From: Campylorhamphus procurvoides
Lineage: Eukaryota; Chordata; Aves; Passeriformes; Dendrocolaptidae
Assembly (NCBI GenBank): GCA_013396655.1
Contig: WBMV01006536.1
Coordinates: forward strand, 41,452-105,451
DNA length: 64,000 nucleotides
Direction: 5' to 3'
The first letter of the stretch is position 1. Each line of letters begins with the position of its first letter. The notes below the pieces were generated by a model that ran no database searches, had not been told where the DNA came from, and was given only the letters and a program-made list of their open reading frames with translations. Positions 63,151 to 64,000 of the stretch are shown piece by piece. A program made the position numbers and the translations under genes.

Positions 63151-64000
63151 CTATAAACTTTTTGGTGTTCTGCAAAGGCCAGGTTTGTTATGGAGGTGGG
63201 AAGGGCTCTGGTGCAGCATTGCTGCTGGTGGGCAAAGTATGGGGTATTTTAAACCTCTTTCCATCCTCTGTGGCCCTGCTGAGAGCAGCTCCAAGTCCCA
63301 GTGAATCTTCTTTCCCTGGTGCAAACATGAAATCTCAAAGGCAAGGCTGAGAAACCAGCGAGGGCGGCTGAAACTGAAAGAAAAAGGGGTTTTTTTGGCA
63401 CCTGGAACTCCCCCTGACTTTGATCCCTGTTTGGTGGCCCCAGGCAGAGCTCCCACCACAGTGAGTGGAGCAAGTCCATGTGCCTGTCCCTGTCCATGTC
63501 CATGTCCCTGTCCATGTCCATGTCCCCTGCCCAGCTCTGGGTCAGCACTTGGGGCCAAGGCTCAGTGTGGGGTGAAAGCTGCTGCTTCATCCCCATTCCA
63601 GGAAATCCTGCTCTGCACAGGGAAGGGAAAGTGCAATCAACCCTTACCCTGGTGTCAAGGTGCTGGCTCTCATATCACCACTGATGGCTTTATTGCCCTC
63701 TCAGCTGTCCCCTCCCATTCCTGCTGCTCCACACCAGACTGTGCACCAGCACAAGCTACAGTGCAAGACAGGGATCTGTCTGTCTGTCCATCTGTCCACA
63801 GGCCCAGTCCTGCCCTCCTGCAGGGCATGGTCAGGGCTCATCTGCCCCTGGCTCCCCCTTCCCTCCCTCTGCCCCTTCCCTCCTCTCCCCATGCCCAGCC
63901 CTACTCCTCGCCCCCCAGCACAAGGGAGAAGTGAATCACGACCCTGAGTTGGGGCATTCCCAAACTGCATGACATGGACAGGGAGACCCCAGGGGATGGT
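63151..64000. other. Intergenic, low-complexity pyrimidine-rich
   Basis: Contains a 'tgtccatgtcc' hexamer array at about 63475-63527 and C/T-rich blocks near 63790-63900. No gene is seen. Confidence 0.5.
63475..63527. repeat. (TGTCCM)n short tandem array
   Basis: Hexamers of tgtcca, tgtccc and tgtcct alternate for about 50 bp. The open frames over it on both strands are repeat artefacts. Confidence 0.9.

Overview
The window is bird nuclear DNA. It is dense in 3' fragments of CR1 LINEs, recognisable by the avian 'ctgccatgggcaggg' and 'cttctctgggcaacctgtgccag' blocks and the imperfect 'attctatgattc' end. Introns are short, and the gene order KCTD20 - STK38 - SRSF3 matches the human 6p21.31 neighbourhood. 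I cannot name the species. There is one sized assembly gap (41021-41228) and one single N (38927).

Layout from left to right: (1) Positions 1-17796 hold no coding exon I can support. There is a 41-bp minisatellite at the left edge, a few CR1 fragments, and a possible untranslated KCTD20 first exon near 10.8 kb. (2) KCTD20 is on the + strand, with seven coding exons from 17834 to 24214 and 418 codons. (3) STK38 (NDR1 kinase) is on the - strand, with thirteen coding exons from 39144 down to 30498. It gives exactly 465 residues and is convergent with KCTD20. (4) The STK38 5' flank, 40.2-41.5 kb, holds three unrelated minisatellites and the assembly gap, so the STK38 first exon is probably hidden there. 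(5) A complete parathyroid-hormone-family gene (PTH-L/PTH4 type) is on the - strand at about 45990 down to 43249. It has a TATA box, an untranslated exon, a prepro exon and a mature-hormone exon. (6) Positions 46.1-51.8 kb are mostly non-coding, with two unrecognised candidate exon sets. (7) SRSF3 is on the + strand. It has a CpG-island promoter with CRE, CCAAT, E-box and TATA motifs at 51.89-51.97 kb, coding exons from 52853 to 57115 (164 residues), and a 457-nt poison cassette exon at 54893-55349. (8) Positions 57.9-64.0 kb are intergenic sequence with CR1 fragments and small tandem repeats.

Functionally the genes are not a pathway. KCTD20 is a BTB-family modulator of AKT signalling, STK38 is an NDR/LATS-class kinase, and SRSF3 is an SR splicing factor that limits its own expression through the poison exon. 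The PTH-family gene is the accessory item: human 6p21 has, to my knowledge, no PTH-family gene between STK38 and SRSF3. All coding exons were assembled by reading both strands, matching GT/AG borders and checking that intron phases join. Total lengths of 418, 465 and 164 residues agree with the known families. UTR ends and untranslated exons are much less certain.
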